From the NCBI GenBank assembly GCA_031399025.1, contig JANNOJ010000065.1, positions 1-64,000 on the forward strand: DNA of 64,000 bases, read 5' to 3'. A program made the position numbers and the translations under genes. The stretch comes from CBDBZL01 sp031399025 (GTDB taxonomy: Bacteria; Pseudomonadota; Alphaproteobacteria; Sphingomonadales; Sphingomonadaceae). Shown one piece after another: positions 53,795 to 64,000 of the stretch. Position 1 is the stretch's first letter, and each line of letters starts with the position of its first letter. The notes beneath the pieces are model-generated. The model saw only the letters and a list, made by a program, of their open reading frames with translations, was not told where the DNA came from and did not search any database.

Positions 53795-56700
53795 CCTGCA
53801 GCTCGTTGCGGACGATGCGCGACACGTCTTCGAAATTGAACGCGTCCAGGTGGGTGCGCAGGATGGTCGGCAGGCGGGTGCCGGGCGGGGCGCGCTCCTC
53901 CAGGCGCGCGAGGTGCGCCTCGACCTCGCGGTAATGGCCGATCTCGCTGGCGTGCAGGATGTTGCGCAGCAGCGCGCGCGCCTCGCCTTCCGGCCGCAGG
54001 CGCGGCGCGGCGGAGACACCGGGCGGCTCGCTGGTGGGGAGCTGCCATTCCACCTCCAGCAGCCGGGCGATGATCGCCAGCAGCTGGGCCAGGTCCGCCG
54101 GCTTGCCGAGCGCCGCATCGTGCGGGGCATCGGCGCCGCGGAAGCGCTCGAATTCGTGCGCGTCCGCCGAGATCATCACGATGCCAAGCTTCGCGCCGAG
54201 CTTGCGGCGCAGCATGGCGGCCAGTTCCATGCCGTGCAGGTCGGGCAGGCGGATGTCGAGGAGGGCCAGATCGAAGCTCTCCCGGTCGGCGGCGGCGAGC
54301 GCGGGGGCGGCGGCGGCGAAGGTGCGCACCGCGAAACCCAGCGGCTCGAGCAGCTGCGTCATCACATGCAGCTGCGCCTCGCTGTCGTCCACCACCATGA
54401 TCCGGCGCCGCTCGCCGCGATAGCCGTCGGGCAGGGTCACGTGCAGCGGCAGCGCGCCCTCGCTGCCGGTCCGCGCCAGCATCAGCCGCACGGTGAAGGT
54501 GGTGCCGCGATGCTTCTCGCTGCGCACCTGCAGCTCGCCGCCCAGGATCTGCACGAGCGAATTGGTGATCGCCAGGCCCAGGCCCAGGCCCTGCTGGCGC
54601 TGCGCCTCGGGGTCGTGGCCGCGATCGAACGGCTGGAAGATACACTCCAGGTCCTCGTGATCGATGCCGATGCCGGTGTCGGTGATGGCGAAGGTGGCGA
54701 TCTCGCTGCGATAGCTGACGCTGAAAATCACCCCGCCGCGCTCGGTGAATTTGACCGCGTTGGAAACGAGATTGATCAGGATCTGCCGCAGCCGCTTGCG
54801 ATCGCCGCTGACGAATTGCGGCAGGTCCGGCTGAAAGCGGCTGGTGAAGGCCAGTCCCTTGGCCTCGGCCTGCGGCATGAACATGTTGGCCACCTGCTCG
54901 ACCAGCACCGGCAGGCGGATCGTGTCGCGGCTGAGGCGCAGGATGCCGCATTCGACCTGCGAGATGTCGAGCAGCCCGTCGACCAGGTTGACGAGGTGCT
55001 CGGAACTGCGGCGGATGATCCGCCCTGCCTCGTGCGGCTGGACCGAGGCGCCGCGCTCGAGCAGCTGGGCGTAGCCATAGATCGAATTCAGCGGCGAGCG
55101 GATCTCGTGGCTGACGCTGGTGAGATAGCGGCTCTTGGCCTCGCTGGCCGATTCGGCCACGCGCTTGGCGCGCTGCAGCTCGGCATCGGTGATCTCGTGC
55201 GCGGCGATCTCCTCCTCCAGCTTGCCGAACTGCGCCCGGTTCTCGCGCTCGGCGGCGCGGCGGCTGTCGCGCGCCAGGGTGATGAACCAGGCCGCGATGC
55301 CGGCGAGGACCGCGAAGGCGACGAAGGCCGCCACCAGCGGGGCCCGCAACGCGCCGGGCGCCGCAGGGCCGTAGACGCTGGCGATCGTCGCCAGCACGCC
55401 GCCCACCAGCGCGCAGAGCACCAGCCACAACGCCAGGAAGCGCCCCGCGCTGCTGCTCACGAAGTTGGCACCCCAGCGCGGCAGCAATTGGCGTGCGACC
55501 AGATCGACCTGCTCGCCCAGCCGGCTGTCGGTCTTGCAGACATCGTGGCAGCGGGTCTCCAGCGTGCAGCACAGCGAACAGATCATGCCCGGCAGCAGGG
55601 GGCAGGCGACCATGTCGCGGCGCTGGAAGGCGTTCTCGCAGATGGTGCAGGTGGCGCTTTCGTCGCGCTCGCGCTCGTCGGGCGCGCGGGCGATGTAGTA
55701 GCTCCCCCTGGTCCACAGGGCCAGCGCCGGCGTGGCGACGAAGGCCACGCATAGCCCGAGCACCGGCGCGAAGGCCTGGGCAAGCGCGCCCAGCACCCCG
55801 GTGGTGGCGATGCACGAGGCGGCGATGGAAAGGCCCATCCCGCCCACCCCGACCGGGTTGATGTCGTACAGATAGCCGCGGCGGAACTCGAGCGAGGCGG
55901 GCGAGAGGCCGAGCGGCTTGCTCACCGTGAGATCCGCCGCCAGGGCGCCCATCCAGCCGGCGGTGAAGATGGCGAACACCGAGAGCACCACGTGCAGCAC
56001 CGCCACCGTCCCGCTCAGCAGGAGCAGCAGTGCGAGCAGCACGTTGAACACCAGCCACACCACCCGGCCGGGGTGGTTGTGGGTGAGCCGGGCGAACACG
56101 TTCGACCAGGCGATCGAGCCGGCATAGGCGTTGGTGACGTTGATCTTCATCTGGCAGGCGATGACGAACGCCACCACCAGCGCGAGCACCGCGCCCCCTT
56201 CCAGCCCCAGCGCGCCGAACAGCGCCAGGAACATGGCGGTGGGATCGGTGGCCGCGCCTTCGCCCAGCCCCAGGCTCATGACGTAGGCGGCGAGGCACGA
56301 GCCGATCAGCAGCTTGACCGCGCCGATGATGGTCCAGCCCGGTCCCGCGAGCAGCACCGCCGCCCACCAGCGGCGCGGATTGCTCTGCTTGCGCGGCAGG
56401 AAGCGCAGATAATCGACCTGTTCGCCGATCTGCGGCAGCAGCGAGAGCAGCGTGGAGGTGGCCAGGCCGATGGAGACGAGATTGTAGCCGCCGGCCGCCT
56501 CGCCCTGCCGCCCGGTGAAGCCCAGCCAGGTGCCCAGGATCTGCGGTTCCAGAGCCAAGACCAGGATCACCGGGGCGAACTGGACGGCGATCCACAGCGG
56601 CTGGGTGAAGGCCTGGAAGCGCGAGATCGCCTTCATCCCGAAGATGGCGATGGGGATCACCACCAGCGCGCTGACGAGGTGGGCGAGCGCCAGCGGCATG

Positions 56701-57137
56701 CCGGTGAGCGCGACCAGCGCCAGCGCCATGATGCTGGCCTCGATCGCGAACAGCAGGAAGGTGAAGGAGGCGTAGATCAGCGAGGTGATGGTCGAGCCCA
56801 GGTAGCCGAAACCCGCGCCCCGCGTCAGCAGGTCGAGGTCGAGCCCCTCGCGCGCGGCATGGACGGCGATCGGCAGGCTGACCGCGAACATGATGGTGCA
56901 GGCGAGCAATATGGCCGCTACGCTGTCGGCGAAGCCGAAGCTCAGCGTGATGAGCGCGCCGAGCGCCTCGCAGGCGAGGAAGGCGGTGGCGCCGATCGCG
57001 GTCTGCGCCACCCGGCCGATGCTCCAGCGCCGGGCGCTATCGGCGGTGTAGCGCAGCGCGTAATCCTCGAGCGTCTCGCTCGCCACCCATTTGTTGTAGG
57101 ACCGCCGCTCGGCGAAGATGGCGAGGTGGGGGCTCAT
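53787..57137 (-). CDS. Hybrid histidine kinase with an NCS1-type permease sensor domain
   Basis: 1116 residues, inner membrane. Residues 35-480 form a full transporter-like domain of about 12 spans resembling purine/cytosine (NCS1) permeases: GYLGSTITSLIYASFTFLLF, FIACQMKINVTNAYAGSIAW. Next comes a cysteine-rich module with Cys at 497, 500, 512, 520, 523, 524, 530 and 534, then two more spans (565-625). A HisKA domain (YLTSVSHEIRSPLNSIYGYA, His677), HATPase (RQILINLVSNAVKF, DTGIGIDHEDLE, GLGLGLAI) and a receiver (Asp961 in LALLDIRLPDL) follow. The last ~70 residues hold one more conserved helix-rich part that could be Hpt-like but lacks a clear His motif. The gene overlaps ureG by 4 bp. Confidence 0.88.
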   Translation of the reverse strand: MSPHLAIFAERRSYNKWVASETLEDYALRYTADSARRWSIGRVAQTAIGATAFLACEALGALITLSFGFADSVAAILLACTIMFAVSLPIAVHAAREGLDLDLLTRGAGFGYLGSTITSLIYASFTFLLFAIEASIMALALVALTGMPLALAHLVSALVVIPIAIFGMKAISRFQAFTQPLWIAVQFAPVILVLALEPQILGTWLGFTGRQGEAAGGYNLVSIGLATSTLLSLLPQIGEQVDYLRFLPRKQSNPRRWWAAVLLAGPGWTIIGAVKLLIGSCLAAYVMSLGLGEGAATDPTAMFLALFGALGLEGGAVLALVVAFVIACQMKINVTNAYAGSIAWSNVFARLTHNHPGRVVWLVFNVLLALLLLLSGTVAVLHVVLSVFAIFTAGWMGALAADLTVSKPLGLSPASLEFRRGYLYDINPVGVGGMGLSIAASCIATTGVLGALAQAFAPVLGLCVAFVATPALALWTRGSYYIARAPDERERDESATCTICENAFQRRDMVACPLLPGMICSLCCTLETRCHDVCKTDSRLGEQVDLVARQLLPRWGANFVSSSAGRFLALWLVLCALVGGVLATIASVYGPAAPGALRAPLVAAFVAFAVLAGIAAWFITLARDSRRAAERENRAQFGKLEEEIAAHEITDAELQRAKRVAESASEAKSRYLTSVSHEIRSPLNSIYGYAQLLERGASVQPHEAGRIIRRSSEHLVNLVDGLLDISQVECGILRLSRDTIRLPVLVEQVANMFMPQAEAKGLAFTSRFQPDLPQFVSGDRKRLRQILINLVSNAVKFTERGGVIFSVSYRSEIATFAITDTGIGIDHEDLECIFQPFDRGHDPEAQRQQGLGLGLAITNSLVQILGGELQVRSEKHRGTTFTVRLMLARTGSEGALPLHVTLPDGYRGERRRIMVVDDSEAQLHVMTQLLEPLGFAVRTFAAAAPALAAADRESFDLALLDIRLPDLHGMELAAMLRRKLGAKLGIVMISADAHEFERFRGADAPHDAALGKPADLAQLLAIIARLLEVEWQLPTSEPPGVSAAPRLRPEGEARALLRNILHASEIGHYREVEAHLARLEERAPPGTRLPTILRTHLDAFNFEDVSRIVRNELQDV

Positions 57138-57850
57138 CCTGGTGCCTGCGGTGCCGGGTCGGGCGGGTCCTGGCCCAGGCCGCCCCCAAGCCCGCCCCCA
57201 AGCCCGCCCCCAAGCCCGCCCATGTGCTCGATGAACGCGACCACCTCGGCCACGCCATGGCCCGCCTTGAGGTTGGTGAACAGGAACGGCCGCTCGCCGC
57301 GCATCCGCCGCGCGTCGCGGTCCATCACCTCGAGCGAGGCGCCGACGTGGGGGGCCAAGTCGATCTTGTTGATCACCAGCAGGTCGGACCGGGTGATGCC
57401 CGGCCCGCCTTTACGCGGGATCTTGTCGCCGGCCGACACGTCGATCACGTAGATCGTCAGGTCGGCCAGTTCCGGGCTGAAAGTGGCCGCGAGGTTGTCG
57501 CCGCCGCTCTCGATGAAGACCAGTTCGAGTCCGGGAAAACGGGCGGCCATGTCGGCGACGGCGGCGAGGTTGATGCTGGCGTCCTCGCGGATGGCGGTGT
57601 GCGGGCAGCCGCCGGTCTCCACGCCGATGATCCGCTCGGCCGCCAGCGCGCCGGAACGGGTGAGGAATTCGGCGTCCTCGCGGGTGTAGATATCGTTGGT
57701 GATGGCCGCCAGGTCGTAGCGCCCGTCCCGCTCGCGGCCCATGGCGCGGCACAATCGCTCGGTCAGCGCGGTCTTGCCCGAGCCGACCGGCCCGCCGATG
57801 CCGACGCGCAGCAGGCTGGTTGAACCGGTCACGGGGGCAATGGCGGTCAT
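57134..57850 (-). CDS. ureG: Urease accessory GTPase UreG with a Gly-Leu tail
   Basis: GTP-driven chaperone that delivers nickel to urease with UreD, UreE and UreF; 238 residues, cytoplasmic. P-loop GGPVGSGKTALTERL, metal-binding GCPHTAI (Cys-Pro-His), VFIESGGDNLAATFSPEL, and NKIDLAPHVGASLEVM. After residue 205 there is an unusual tail: four GGLG repeats ending GQDPPDPAPQAPG, encoded by a 12-bp tandem repeat. Most UreG proteins end before this. The ATG overlaps the ureF stop and the stop overlaps the hybrid-kinase start. Confidence 0.95.
   Translation of the reverse strand: MTAIAPVTGSTSLLRVGIGGPVGSGKTALTERLCRAMGRERDGRYDLAAITNDIYTREDAEFLTRSGALAAERIIGVETGGCPHTAIREDASINLAAVADMAARFPGLELVFIESGGDNLAATFSPELADLTIYVIDVSAGDKIPRKGGPGITRSDLLVINKIDLAPHVGASLEVMDRDARRMRGERPFLFTNLKAGHGVAEVVAFIEHMGGLGGGLGGGLGGGLGQDPPDPAPQAPG
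57181..57221. repeat. 12-bp tandem repeat in the ureG 3' end
   Basis: Three full copies of CGCCCCCAAGCC plus a partial copy. Read on the minus strand they encode Gly-Gly-Leu-Gly units. Copy number may vary between strains by slippage. Confidence 0.85.
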
Positions 57851-58524
57851 GAGCGGAACAGCCTGGTATAGAGCGTCTCGTGATGCAGCGAGGCGAGTTC
57901 GAGCATTGGCGCGCTGGTGCCTAGGTCTTCCAGTGGACAGGCGAGGGCGCGGCTCGCCACCGCGTCGATCACCCCGGCCAGCCGCGCGGTGGCGAGCTGC
58001 CCGTCGGTCTGTCCAAGCGGCACCAGGCGCACCGCGGCGGAGACCAGGTTCGCCGCCACGCCATGCAGATAGGCGACCAGCGCGCTGCGCAGCGCGACCC
58101 CGTGCAGCGCCGCCGCCAGGCCGCCGACCACCGCATGGGCGACCGGCCTGCCCGCATGTCGGCGAGCGAAGTTCTCGAGCCCGGCATGCGGCCAGACCTT
58201 GCGGGTGACGTCGAGGAACGCCTGGCCCTGCTGCCGGCTCTCGATCGCGGTCTCCCGGCTGGCGCGAAAGGCGGCGCCCAGTTCGGCGATCTCGTCCAGC
58301 CGCGCGGCGTCGGCGGCGGCGCGGTAGGCGTGGGCGAACAGCACTGCGTCCACCCAGCCGCCGCCGTGCTCCAGCACGCCGGCGATGTAGGCGCGCGCAT
58401 CCGCCTCCTGGGCAACGGCACCCGTCTCGACGGCGGTTTCCAGGCCATGGCTGTAGCTGAAGCCGCCGATGGGGTAGGCGGGCGAGTTCCAGGCGAGCAG
58501 CAGGTGGAGCGCGGCGTCAGCCAT
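57847..58524 (-). CDS. ureF: Urease accessory protein UreF
   Basis: 225 residues, all-alpha, cytoplasmic; works in the UreD-UreF-UreG complex. Start MADAALHLLLAWNSPAYPIG, then GFSYSHGLETAVETGAV and GHGVALRSALVAYLHGVAAN-type region, ending LASLHHETLYTRLFRS, the typical UreF tail. Overlaps ureE by 8 bp and ureG by 4 bp. Confidence 0.93.
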   Translation of the reverse strand: MADAALHLLLAWNSPAYPIGGFSYSHGLETAVETGAVAQEADARAYIAGVLEHGGGWVDAVLFAHAYRAAADAARLDEIAELGAAFRASRETAIESRQQGQAFLDVTRKVWPHAGLENFARRHAGRPVAHAVVGGLAAALHGVALRSALVAYLHGVAANLVSAAVRLVPLGQTDGQLATARLAGVIDAVASRALACPLEDLGTSAPMLELASLHHETLYTRLFRS

Positions 58525-59008
58525 GCGCGTGCTCGCTGTCCAGTTGCGCGAGGTGATCGTGATCGTGGCCGTGGCCGCCCGCTGCATAGGCGCCCGCTTC
58601 AGGATTGAACGGCGCCTCCAGCACATGGACATGCGCGCCCAGCCCGCGCAGCATGGCGGCGATCACGTGATCGTGGCGCAGGCGGATGGCGGTGGCGCCG
58701 ATCTCGGCCGGCAGGTGGCGGTTGCCGACGTGCCAGGCCAGCCGGCCGAGCTCCTGCGGCGAATGGGCGAAGGCGTCCATCACCGGTTCGGCCTTGGCAC
58801 TGATGGCGACCAGGCGGCCATCGCTCAGCACCAGCGCCTCGCCATCGCGCATCACCGTGGCCCGGGGCAGGTCGAGCAGGAACGACAGGCCCCACCTGCC
58901 GGTCAGCCGCAGCCGCCGCCGGTGGCGTTCGAGGAAATCGAGTTCGACAATATCGGCGGGCACCCCGTCCCATTCGCCGGGCCGCACAAGCTGGCTGGAA
59001 CGAAGCAT
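58517..59008 (-). CDS. ureE: Urease nickel chaperone UreE
   Basis: 163 residues. N-terminal peptide-binding domain (VELDFLERHRRRLRLTGRWG, LPRATVMRDGEALVL), then the metal-binding domain (LAWHVGNRHLPAEI; LRHDHVIAAMLRGLGAHVHV). The tail is His-rich (GGHGHDHDHLAQLDSEHAHG), suited to nickel storage. The start lies 10 bp after ureC. Delivers Ni to UreG. Confidence 0.94.
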   Translation of the reverse strand: MLRSSQLVRPGEWDGVPADIVELDFLERHRRRLRLTGRWGLSFLLDLPRATVMRDGEALVLSDGRLVAISAKAEPVMDAFAHSPQELGRLAWHVGNRHLPAEIGATAIRLRHDHVIAAMLRGLGAHVHVLEAPFNPEAGAYAAGGHGHDHDHLAQLDSEHAHG

Positions 59009-59018
59009 CGCCGCCGCC

Positions 59019-60731
<1,713 letters not shown>

Positions 60732-60733
60732 GG

Positions 60734-61039
60734 CTACAGCGGGCCCTGGATGGCGCCGCGGAAGCCGAAGACGCGGCGGGCGCCGGCATAGGGGATCAGC
60801 CGCACCGTGCGGCTCTGCCCGGGCTCGAAGCGGATGGCGGTGCCCGCCGCGATGTCCAGCCGCATCCCGCGCGCCCGGTCGCGGTCGAAGGCGAGCGCGG
60901 GGTTGGTCTCGAAGAAATGGTAGTGGCTGCCCACCTGGATCGGCCGGTCGCCGGCGTTGGCGACGGTGAGTTCGATCGCCTCGCGGCCTTCGTTCAGGGT
61001 GATCGTGCCCTCGGCAGGGAGAATCTCGCCCGGGATCAT
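60734..61039 (-). CDS. ureB: Urease subunit beta
   Basis: 101 residues, standard length. IPGEILPAEGTITLNEGREA, GDRPIQVGSHYHFFETNPAL and RTVRLIPYAGARRVFGFRGA are typical. Separate ureA and ureB genes, as in most Proteobacteria. Confidence 0.96.
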   Translation of the reverse strand: MIPGEILPAEGTITLNEGREAIELTVANAGDRPIQVGSHYHFFETNPALAFDRDRARGMRLDIAAGTAIRFEPGQSRTVRLIPYAGARRVFGFRGAIQGPL

Positions 61040-61064
61040 GGTGCCTTGTTCCTACCGGCGCGCG

Positions 61065-61367
<303 letters not shown>

Positions 61368-61368
61368 C

Positions 61369-62235
61369 TCAGCAGCTCCACACCCGCGGCATTGCCGGAT
61401 CGTTGCCGAAGATGCCGGCGCGCAAGGCCCCGCAGGTACGCGTCAGGTCGGCGCGCAGCCGCGCGGGGTCGGCATCGTGGAAGCGGGCGATCAGCAGGCC
61501 GTCGAAGCTCGTCGCCCCGGCGCTGGGCGGCAGCAGCGAGCGGGCCAGTTCGAGGTGGCTGGGAGCATCGGGGCCGGCATAGAGCAGCGTCGCCACCGCG
61601 CGCGCGCCGCCGAAGCGGAAGCGGTCCTCCAGCGCGGCAACGTCCGTGGTCTCCACGTGCAACGCATCGGCCCAGACCAGGCGCCCGTCGCGGCGGACGC
61701 GCCATGCGTCGTGGACGAGCCCCCGGGTGAAGCGCTCGCCCATCGCCAGCCGGCCGAGCACCAGCGATTCGACCGCCAGCAGCCGCGCATCGCCCGCCAG
61801 GTCGGCGCTGATGCTGCGGCGAAAGCGGACGGCATCGAAGGCGATGGCCTCCTGCGCCAGCCATTCGGCGCTGCCGCCCGCGCCGATGACGATGCGGGTT
61901 TCCAACAGGATATCGGCCTCGCCGGGCTGTACCCGGTAGAGTTTCTCGGCCGCCTGGGTGGTGATGGTGGCGCGCGCGCCGGGATCGACCTCCAGCGCGA
62001 AATGGATCCGGTCGCCGCCGGTGAGCCCCCCGCTGGTGGTGAGCGAGACCGCCTCCGGCCAGCCCCCGCTGGGCGGCGTGGGAAACAGCAGCCGGCATGG
62101 TGCGCGCTGGTAGAGATCGGCCAGGCCGTTTTGCCCGAAGCGCACCCTTGCCAGTCCGTCCATCCGCTGGTGCCCGGCAATGGGCGGCGCGGACGGCGAG
62201 GGCATGATCCGCGGCAATTCCATCGTCGCCGACAT
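61369..62235 (-). CDS. ureD: Urease accessory protein UreD
   Basis: 288 residues from MSATMELPRIMPS; alternative ATGs exist 4 codons downstream and 9 codons upstream. Core blocks GGLTGGDRIHFALEVDPGAR, ATITTQAAEKLYR, FRRSISADLAGDARLLAVES and VLGRLAMGE fit UreD/UreH. It scaffolds UreF-UreG on apo-urease. First gene of the nine-gene ureDABCEFG-kinase-regulator series. Motif B lies 26 bp upstream. Confidence 0.92.
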   Translation of the reverse strand: MSATMELPRIMPSPSAPPIAGHQRMDGLARVRFGQNGLADLYQRAPCRLLFPTPPSGGWPEAVSLTTSGGLTGGDRIHFALEVDPGARATITTQAAEKLYRVQPGEADILLETRIVIGAGGSAEWLAQEAIAFDAVRFRRSISADLAGDARLLAVESLVLGRLAMGERFTRGLVHDAWRVRRDGRLVWADALHVETTDVAALEDRFRFGGARAVATLLYAGPDAPSHLELARSLLPPSAGATSFDGLLIARFHDADPARLRADLTRTCGALRAGIFGNDPAMPRVWSC

Positions 62236-62260
62236 CTGCCCCCCGGCCGACCGCGCCCAC

Positions 62261-62274
62261 ATGGGGTATTTGAC
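62261..62274 (-). promoter_or_regulatory. Motif B before the urease operon
   Basis: On the plus strand ATGGGGTATTTGAC followed by GTAGG; on the minus strand TACGTCAAATACCCCAT pointing into ureD, 26 bp from the chosen start. One mismatch to the 14-bp arm of motif A. Only one arm was found here. Confidence 0.6.
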
Positions 62275-62321
62275 GTAGGTCGCCCGCCCCCGCCCCCGCC
62301 CGCGAGCCCAGCGGAGCGGCG

Positions 62322-63776
62322 CTAGTCCCCCGGCGCCCGGCGCCCGCTCGCGTAGTCGGGATCGACCTCCTCGCGGTCTTCCGCGGCCGCCTCGCGCCCG
62401 GCGCCGGGCTGGCGGTGCCGGGTGGTGAGTTCGCTGTAATAGTCCGCGTTGGTGAGGCCCTTGCGGCGCATGGCGACGCCGGTGAGGCAGGCGTGGACGA
62501 TGTAATTGGCGTTCAGCGCGGTGCGGTAGCTGGGGTCGAGCAGGGGCGCGACCTCGACGATCTCGAAGCCGACGATCTCGTTCTCGGCGCACAGCCCGCG
62601 CACGATCGGGATGGCCTCGCGCATGGTCAGCCCGCCGGGGACGGGCGTGCCGGTGCCCGGGATGAAGGCGGGGTCGAGCACGTCGACATCGAACGAGATG
62701 AACAGCGGCTTGCCGTTGCCCCGCGCCTCCGCGAGCGCGTCGGCCATCACTTCGGCCCAGCCGCGCTGCTCCACTTCGGCCATGGTGTGGTAGCGCATGC
62801 CGTTGTTGCGCATCCACTCGAAACCCTCGGCGCCGGGCCACGGCCCGCGCAGGCCCACCTGGATGTAGTTGCGCGGATCGATATGGCCTTCCTTCACCAC
62901 CCGGTAGACCGGCTGGCCGTGGCTGATCCAGTGGCTGGAATAGCGCCCCGCATCGTAATGCGCGTCGAAATGGACCACGCCGAAGCTGCCCTTGCCGTGC
63001 ACGTCGGCGAGGCCGGCGACGTCGGAATATTCCAGGCTGTGATCCCCGCCCACGATGAAGGGCAGGGCGCCCGTCCGGGCGATCTCGGCGACCCGCTCGC
63101 GGACGTGCTGCATGGTGAGTTCGGTGGACATGTTGTCGACCGCGATGTCGCCATAATCGACGATGATCAGCTCGCTCGAAGGGTCCACCATCGTCGCCAT
63201 GTCGGGCCCGGCCATGCCGCCCGCCTCGCGCATGCGGGCCGGGCCGTGCTTGGCGCCGCGCATGCCCGAGCCCATGTCGAGCGGGGCGCCCACGATCGCC
63301 ACGTCGACATCGCCTGCCACCAGGTCCTCGGGATAGACCGCCACCGGCGCCCCGGCGAAGGTGTTGATCCCGCTCGCCCACGGGTCGGCATAGTAGCGCA
63401 GGTTGATCGGGCCCGGCGCGCGCTCCGGGTCCATGGCGCGCGGGCGCATGACCCGCCAGTCGTTGTAATCCTCATCGGTGTCGAGCGGAATGGCGGCGAG
63501 ATCGGTTTCAGGGTTGAAGCGCGAGGCCTCCTCGATCGCCATCATGCCCTCGACATAGGCGGCCAGCTGGCGGGCGTCCTTGTTGCGCAACCGGCGCAGC
63601 AGGCCGGTGTTCTCCCCGTCGGCGAGTTCCTCGACCAGGAACTCGCGCTGTTCGGGAGTGAGCTCGCCGGCCTTGCCCTCGATCTCGGCCGGCAGTTCGC
63701 CGCCATCCTGCGCCACCGCGGCGAAGGTGGCGGTGAGCACGGCCAGGCCCAGCACGATCTTCGACCGGATGCGCAT
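62322..63776 (-). CDS. Exported agmatinase/ureohydrolase-family enzyme (third paralog)
   Basis: 484 residues, signal peptide MRIRSKIVLGLAVLTATFAA ending VAQDG. N-terminal extension of about 130 residues, then the arginase fold with all six metal ligands: His246 (VGGDHS), Asp271/His273/Asp275 (DAHYD) and Asp363/Asp365 (SFDVD), with DPAFIPGTGTPVPGGLT. It has the same EPGPINL- and FAGAP-type blocks as the two paralogs at 46-49 kb, so the three are one exported subfamily. Urea release from a guanidino substrate is expected. It lies 87 bp upstream of ureD on the same strand, with its own motif C. Confidence 0.88.
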   Translation of the reverse strand: MRIRSKIVLGLAVLTATFAAVAQDGGELPAEIEGKAGELTPEQREFLVEELADGENTGLLRRLRNKDARQLAAYVEGMMAIEEASRFNPETDLAAIPLDTDEDYNDWRVMRPRAMDPERAPGPINLRYYADPWASGINTFAGAPVAVYPEDLVAGDVDVAIVGAPLDMGSGMRGAKHGPARMREAGGMAGPDMATMVDPSSELIIVDYGDIAVDNMSTELTMQHVRERVAEIARTGALPFIVGGDHSLEYSDVAGLADVHGKGSFGVVHFDAHYDAGRYSSHWISHGQPVYRVVKEGHIDPRNYIQVGLRGPWPGAEGFEWMRNNGMRYHTMAEVEQRGWAEVMADALAEARGNGKPLFISFDVDVLDPAFIPGTGTPVPGGLTMREAIPIVRGLCAENEIVGFEIVEVAPLLDPSYRTALNANYIVHACLTGVAMRRKGLTNADYYSELTTRHRQPGAGREAAAEDREEVDPDYASGRRAPGD

Positions 63777-63833
63777 TACCGTTCCCCATCCCCGAAATAG
63801 CAACCAGCGTGCGCCGGCGCTTGGCGCGGGCAA

Positions 63834-63906
63834 ATGGGCCGATTGACGTAGGCGGCCGGCAGGCGGCGGGCGGGGCGGGCAGGGCGGCTTACGTCAAACG
63901 CCCCGG
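63834..63906. promoter_or_regulatory. Motif C: inverted pair before the third agmatinase and the edge gene
   Basis: ATGGGCCGATTGAC (63834-63847) followed by GTA, and TA-CGTCAAACGCCCCGG (arm 63893-63906). TTGACGTA and TACGTCAA are exact inverses. Arms are about 59 bp apart and each points outward, one to the agmatinase (58 bp from its start) and the other to the gene at the right edge (52 bp). Confidence 0.6.
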
Positions 63907-63957
63907 TGCGGCCCGGTGGCGGCGCGCTATGCTGGTCCCGACAGCCTGGAGGGCTTC

Positions 63958-64000
63958 TTGCAGACCATGCTCGTCGCTTCCAACTTCCTCGTGTGGATCG
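63958..64000 (+). CDS. Start of a gene cut by the window edge, membrane-anchored
   Basis: Translation from TTG at 63958 (GGAGGG 4-5 bp upstream) or ATG at 63967 gives MLVASNFLVWI, a hydrophobic start. Too short to assign. The form is similar to thioredoxin-like membrane proteins of the MauD type, a guess only. It lies behind an outward copy of motif C and so probably belongs to the same regulon. Confidence 0.4.
   Translation, partial: MQTMLVASNFLVWI

Noticed and set aside
62281..62303. Short CCCGCC repeats between ureD and the third agmatinase gene as a repeat array.
   Set aside because: Only a simple GC-rich run with no unit structure; no CRISPR array was seen anywhere in the window.

Overview
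This is a GC-rich window from an alphaproteobacterium, most likely a member of the Sphingomonadales (Erythrobacteraceae or Sphingomonadaceae). The clues are two proteins with PEPxxWA-CTERM sorting tails, a direct-repeat GTTC-N7-GTTC LexA box in front of recA, an EcfG-type GGAAC-N17-GTT promoter, and several large TonB-dependent receptors (TBDRs). Nothing marks it as plasmid or phage.

Layout. 0.3-7 kb: housekeeping genes on the minus strand (alaS, a methyltransferase, recA with its SOS box, a KefB/YbaL-type antiporter). 7-13 kb: a decayed zone with a frameshifted FeS-type photolyase, a Fur-family regulator, msrA, a TBDR stump, a LysR regulator and a broken IS3-family element. 12.9-24.5 kb: a beta-mannoside-type sugar locus with a TBDR, a LacI regulator and ATPase, and a divergent operon (alpha/alpha-barrel lipoprotein, binding protein, two permeases, GH130 phosphorylase, DUF1861 protein). 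Two near-identical palindromes probably tie it together. 24.6-28.4 kb: sulfate activation (cysQ, cysNC, cysD). 28.4-32.3 kb: valine/isobutyryl-CoA degradation genes, small lipoproteins and a MaoC-like hydratase. 32.3-35.9 kb: a FeeM-like N-acyl amino acid synthase beside two PEPxxWA-CTERM proteins. 36-39 kb: dihydroxyacetone kinase (DhaK with a truncated DhaL), a HAD phosphatase and a class II aldolase. 39.7-42.4 kb: a Crp regulator fused to an HWE-kinase-like module, then manganese catalase under a stress promoter. 42.7-45.9 kb: tRNA-Gly, an L,D-transpeptidase, an HDAC-like hydrolase and ispG.

The most interesting part is 46.3-64 kb. Three exported arginase/agmatinase-family paralogs and a TBDR flank a nine-gene minus-strand series: ureD-A-B-C-E-F-G, then a hybrid histidine kinase whose sensor is a whole NCS1-type permease plus an eight-cysteine module, then a LuxR-type response regulator. 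Copies of one directional motif (about TACGTCAAATGCCCCAT) lie in front of every outward-facing transcription unit here: agmatinase pair, TBDR, urease operon, third agmatinase, and the gene at the right edge. I infer a self-contained regulon that takes up a guanidino compound, releases urea in the cell envelope, degrades it with urease, and senses substrate through a transporter-fused kinase. One of the three hydrolases has lost two metal ligands and may be a pseudoenzyme. Substrate identity is not visible in the sequence.
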